From: JAZOTM01 sp045657625
GTDB taxonomy: Bacteria; Bacillota; Clostridia; Lachnospirales; Lachnospiraceae
NCBI GenBank assembly: GCA_045657625.1
Contig: JAZOTM010000046.1
Span: 17,452 to 81,451 of the forward strand
Length of the DNA: 64,000 nt
Direction: 5' to 3'
A program made the translations under genes and the position numbers. The notes beneath the pieces are model-generated. The model had not been told where the DNA came from and ran no database searches. It saw nothing but the letters and a program-made list of their open reading frames with translations. Below, piece by piece: positions 61,547 through 64,000 of this stretch (position 1 is the first letter of the stretch; each line of letters starts with the position of its first letter).

Positions 61547-61858
61547 CTAGCAACCTTTCCGCCCATTTTTGTGATCCTCAATGGAGCAAGCTCCGGGAGT
61601 GCCATATTCGATAAGTCCCACATCCGCCGGATCCAAGGTAACGCTTCCGTCTTCCAGCACAAACGCCGGAATGCCGACATCCCCTACTTCCTTACTATGG
61701 TCAAAAATCGGATTGGTGTCACGAAGTCTGGTAAACGCACCCATGTTTCGAATGTTCTCTCCAATATTAATATACTCAAATTCCTCTTCACGTCCTTTAA
61801 TCTGCTCATGCACGTAATCGCAATAAGGGCATGTAGGCATGCCATAAATCTTAACCAT
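61547..61858 (-). CDS. Glutaredoxin-like protein
   Basis: 103 residues. Thioredoxin-fold glutaredoxin with a CPYC active site (MPTCPYCDYV) near residue 10 and a cis-Pro region VGIPAFVLEDG. A non-standard C-terminal extension (about 80-103) ends HKNGRKGC with an additional Cys. GGAGG precedes the ATG. It stands alone between LysR2 and the PfkB kinase gene. Confidence 0.88.
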   Translation of the reverse strand: MVKIYGMPTCPYCDYVHEQIKGREEEFEYINIGENIRNMGAFTRLRDTNPIFDHSKEVGDVGIPAFVLEDGSVTLDPADVGLIEYGTPGACSIEDHKNGRKGC

Positions 61859-61887
61859 ACTCTGTTCCTCCTTTTTTTATATACTAC

Positions 61888-61924
61888 CACAAAAGGGTAC
61901 TGTAACAACTGTTACAATACCCTT
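61888..61924 (-). terminator. Intrinsic terminator of the PfkB gene
   Basis: AAAAGGGTACTGTAAC pairs with GTTACAATACCCTTTT (one mismatch) around AACT, and a short T-run follows on the minus strand. 48 bp beyond the PfkB stop. Confidence 0.75.
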
Positions 61925-61971
61925 TTCCTGCGATAAAAATTCTTCTATCTTCTATATAAGAAACTTTATTT

Positions 61972-62901
61972 TTATTCCGGAATTCCAGTTAAGCAGAATT
62001 CTTCCGGCAAAAAGCGTGGACATACATTTTCTTTGGTAGCAATTACAGATGCTGCCAATCTTGTACCAATTTCACAAGCCTCACGTACACATTTTCCATA
62101 AGTAAGTCCTACGGTCACTCCGGCAAAGAAAGAATCTCCAGCACCAGTGGTGTCAATAACCTTCACATTCTTTGCAGGAACCACACCGCATTCTCCATTC
62201 AATTCTGCATATACAGAACCTTTTTCTCCCAAGGTCACAATAATCCGCGGAATATTTGCAGCTTTCGCTCTGCAGGAAATGGCATGCACCAAATCTTCCG
62301 GTGAGTAATCCTCGTAAGAATCAGAGAACAGGATTCCTGCTTCCTGAACGTTACATACGATACAATTGGTTCTCTTTAACAAGTCTCTACGCTCCATGGC
62401 AATGGACATATTCGAAACCACTGCGTACACTTTTTTCTCATATTTTTCAGCCAAATCAAAAATACGATTTAACTGATGTGGTTCCATATCGATTTCCACA
62501 ACTACGCTGTCTGCATTTTTTACAATTTCATCTCCATGCTGTTCCAACACTTCGTTAATCGCACTTAAATCCGGGCGATTGGAAATAGATGCAACCACAT
62601 CTCCACTATTATCAAACACAGCAAGCCAGGTGCCTAATGCTCCCGGAACTCTGCACATATAATCAACATTTACTTTATGACGTTTTAACTTTTCAATCAC
62701 GTCTGTTCCCATTCCGCTTTCATCAACAACGCTGACGAAAGTAGGACGCAACTCAATGTTCGCAATATCCTCTGCTACATTTCTAGCTACTCCACCATGT
62801 ACTTGAATCACGCGACCAACATTTCTACCTGCCGGCATATAAGTAGACATAGGGTAACCCTTAATATCAACAAATGTGGCACCAAAAACAACAATACCCA
62901 T
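61972..62901 (-). CDS. PfkB-family carbohydrate/nucleoside kinase
   Basis: 309-residue ribokinase-fold kinase. GGVARNVAEDIANIE near residue 35 and the catalytic DTTGAGDSFFAGV (Asp general base) near 260 are present. The start GATFVDIKGYP and GTWLAVFDNSG recall pseudouridine kinase (PsuK) more than fructokinase, but the phosphate acceptor cannot be settled from motifs alone. No psuG or other nucleoside gene is adjacent. Monocistronic, with its own promoter and terminator. Confidence 0.85.
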   Translation of the reverse strand: MGIVVFGATFVDIKGYPMSTYMPAGRNVGRVIQVHGGVARNVAEDIANIELRPTFVSVVDESGMGTDVIEKLKRHKVNVDYMCRVPGALGTWLAVFDNSGDVVASISNRPDLSAINEVLEQHGDEIVKNADSVVVEIDMEPHQLNRIFDLAEKYEKKVYAVVSNMSIAMERRDLLKRTNCIVCNVQEAGILFSDSYEDYSPEDLVHAISCRAKAANIPRIIVTLGEKGSVYAELNGECGVVPAKNVKVIDTTGAGDSFFAGVTVGLTYGKCVREACEIGTRLAASVIATKENVCPRFLPEEFCLTGIPE

Positions 62902-62944
62902 TCTTTTTCTTCCTCTTTTCTACAACATCATGAGATAGACAATT

Positions 62945-62974
62945 ATTCTATCACGTTCCCTAGGCACTCTGCAA
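62945..62974 (-). promoter_or_regulatory. Promoter of the PfkB kinase gene
   Basis: Minus-strand TTGCAG (62974-62969), 18-bp spacer, TAGAAT (62950-62945), 44 bp before the start codon. Confidence 0.6.
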
Positions 62975-63143
62975 ATAAATTTCGAAACTTTTCTATCCAT
63001 TCTTTTTTCTAATTTCCGCGAAAAATCGGGGTTTTTGTGGAAACTCGTTAAATTGTATAAAGTTTTTTACCGTGATTATATCTTATTTTTAAGGAAACTA
63101 TTTGTTAATTTTCAACAAAGTTGAAAAAATATTAAAAATTTGT

Positions 63144-63172
63144 TTGAAAATTCTAAAAATTCGGAGTACTAT
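63144..63172 (+). promoter_or_regulatory. Promoter of the DUF4259 gene
   Basis: TTGAAA (63144-63149), 17-bp spacer, TACTAT (63167-63172), leaving a leader of about 80 nt. Confidence 0.6.
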
Positions 63173-63260
63173 AACATTACACACCCGATTTTTTTACTAC
63201 GCTGCTTTAGCGTGAAAAAAAAATGTAAACAAAACAAAATTTTTTAGAAGGAGTGATATT

Positions 63261-63809
63261 ATGGGAGCGTGGGGTAACCACATTTTTGAGTCAGATGAAG
63301 CTGTTAGTACATTAAATGAATTTTTAACCAGCGATGGCGAAGATTCTGTTCGTAAATTGCGTTATCATATGCAATGTGTTTTAAATGATTCTACGGATAG
63401 AAACTTAAAAGAAGCAAAGGAAACCGCTTCTCATTATGCAGGTAATGTAAATAGCGAGGCATACGAAAATGTTTTAAATCAGACATTAAAGATGTGCCAG
63501 TATCGCGATTACTTAGAAGGCACTGCTGCTGCAGTACTTGTTAACTTTATCGTATGTGGAATGGATCCTGAAGACCAGGAAGTGAAATGTGCGATTTGCA
63601 GAATGCATAATGTGGACGAAGTTTTCGAAGACATTAAACAGCACAAGGATTTATATGAAGGCTTAGCTCCGGATGCAAAGGCCGTGTTGCAAAGAGTTAC
63701 AGAAAAAGAATCTGTTTCTTATCAGTCTCTCACAAATCCAAGATGCCGTTGCGAATGGTTAAATCAAATGCAACAATTTATCGACAAGTTTGAAGAGGTT
63801 GGATACTAA
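63261..63809 (+). CDS. DUF4259 domain-containing protein
   Basis: 182 residues, soluble, acidic. Begins MGAWGNHIFESDEAVSTL, the start typical of DUF4259 proteins, whose function is unknown. The rest is mostly helical, with several Cys (for example AICRMHNV and PRCRCEW) that are not arranged as a known metal site. GAAGGAG precedes the ATG. Alone, with a terminator at 63815. Confidence 0.82.
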   Translation: MGAWGNHIFESDEAVSTLNEFLTSDGEDSVRKLRYHMQCVLNDSTDRNLKEAKETASHYAGNVNSEAYENVLNQTLKMCQYRDYLEGTAAAVLVNFIVCGMDPEDQEVKCAICRMHNVDEVFEDIKQHKDLYEGLAPDAKAVLQRVTEKESVSYQSLTNPRCRCEWLNQMQQFIDKFEEVGY

Positions 63810-63814
63810 CCTTT

Positions 63815-63846
63815 AAAAAAGCGATTGCGAAAGCAGTCGCTTTTTT
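63815..63846 (+). terminator. Intrinsic terminator of the DUF4259 gene
   Basis: AAAAAAGCGATTGC pairs with GCAGTCGCTTTTTT (one G-U) around GAAA; the six T complete a standard terminator 6 bp after the stop. Confidence 0.88.
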
Positions 63847-63899
63847 GTTGTTTTAATTCGCGCGGTTGCATTTATGCAACATTTACATCTCGCGCGCGT

Positions 63900-63968
63900 G
63901 CGCTTCCATAGCGGAGCGCTTTTTTATATAATAAGAAATTCGAAGGAATTTCTTATTATACAAAAAAA
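63900..63968. repeat. Terminator-embedded palindromic element, copy 3
   Basis: Same left hairpin (GCGCTTCC-ATAGC-GGAGCGC) and 19-nt block as copy 2. The long stem has changed in both arms (AATAAGAAATTC with GAATTTCTTATT), so base pairing is kept. Right end merges with another minus-strand terminator (63961-63989). Confidence 0.78.
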
Positions 63969-63989
63969 GTGCGGCACATGCCGCACTTT
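63961..63989 (-). terminator. Probable terminator of a gene to the right of the window
   Basis: AAAGTGCGGCA-CA-TGCCGCACTTT, an 11-bp perfect stem; seven A (T on the minus strand) precede it on the plus strand, so it would stop a minus-strand transcript from beyond the window. Confidence 0.6.
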
Positions 63990-64000
63990 CTATTTGTTCT

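Larger units (their letters stand above)
62902..63260. other. Divergent intergenic region
   Basis: 359 bp, very AT-rich, no supported ORF. Holds the PfkB promoter (62945-62974, minus) and the DUF4259 promoter (63144-63172, plus), plus a small stem ACGCT-GCTTT-AGCGT (about 63199-63213) in the leader of the DUF4259 gene. Confidence 0.6.

Noticed and set aside
63851..63900. Alternating CGCG run and GTTGCAT/ATGCAAC stem as a separate functional element
   Set aside because: Visible by eye, but short and next to two terminators and the repeat; no clear role can be supported.
1..64000. CRISPR arrays, IS elements, prophage genes
   Set aside because: None seen: no regularly spaced direct repeats, no transposase or integrase motifs, no phage structural genes.

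Overview
The window looks like the chromosome of a moderately low-GC, Gram-positive anaerobe of the class Clostridia, most likely a Lachnospiraceae-type gut bacterium. The evidence is the cysE-cysS-mrnC-rlmB-sigH block, strong AGGAGG-type ribosome binding sites, lipoproteins with Cys lipoboxes, a six-subunit Ech-type energy-converting hydrogenase, Pta, and c-di-GMP and chemotaxis proteins. Nearly every gene lies on the minus strand; only thiT, a CoA-disulfide-reductase-like gene and a DUF4259 gene are on plus. No phage, IS element or CRISPR array was seen.

Layout. 1-2.2 kb: a cut class A PBP behind a small unknown gene and an XRE regulator with a perfect 18-bp operator. 2.3-5.4 kb: an SDR oxidoreductase, a small membrane protein and a chemoreceptor. 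5.5-9 kb: TPP riboswitch with thiT, a nitroreductase and a CoADR-rhodanese fusion. 9-12.5 kb: tRNA-Thr, a lytic transglycosylase, tRNA-Leu, and lysA with a TrmB-type regulator and operator. 12.6-22.9 kb: a GGDEF-EAL-GGDEF protein, a HelD-like helicase, a UDP-sugar pyrophosphorylase, then sigH, rlmB, mrnC, cysS and cysE. 23-27.5 kb: a lipoprotein esterase, an AraC regulator, ispF, a DnaA-box cluster and pta. 27.7-36.2 kb: an export locus holding a TetR regulator, an RND pump with a large coiled-coil insert, a structured leader, and an ABC/MacB-like exporter whose middle gene encodes a CARDB/NEW3-like surface protein. 36.3-46.1 kb: echABCDEF-hypFCDE, one tight array. 46.2-61.4 kb: an HD-GYP protein, then a probable uptake and catabolic locus (FMN dehydrogenase, hydrolase, Gfo/Idh/MocA, ChbG-like deacetylase, Opp-type ABC importer) followed by an MFS transporter between two related LysR regulators. 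61.5-64 kb: glutaredoxin, PfkB kinase and a DUF4259 protein.

How it fits together. Ech would couple ferredoxin oxidation to H2 formation and ion pumping in a fermenting cell, and Pta feeds acetyl-CoA to acetyl phosphate. The Opp locus looks like a self-contained module for importing and de-acylating an unknown substrate. Three copies of a palindromic element sit in the T-runs of intrinsic terminators and are the clearest unexplained repeat. Functions are inferred from motifs and gene order only; no database search was run.
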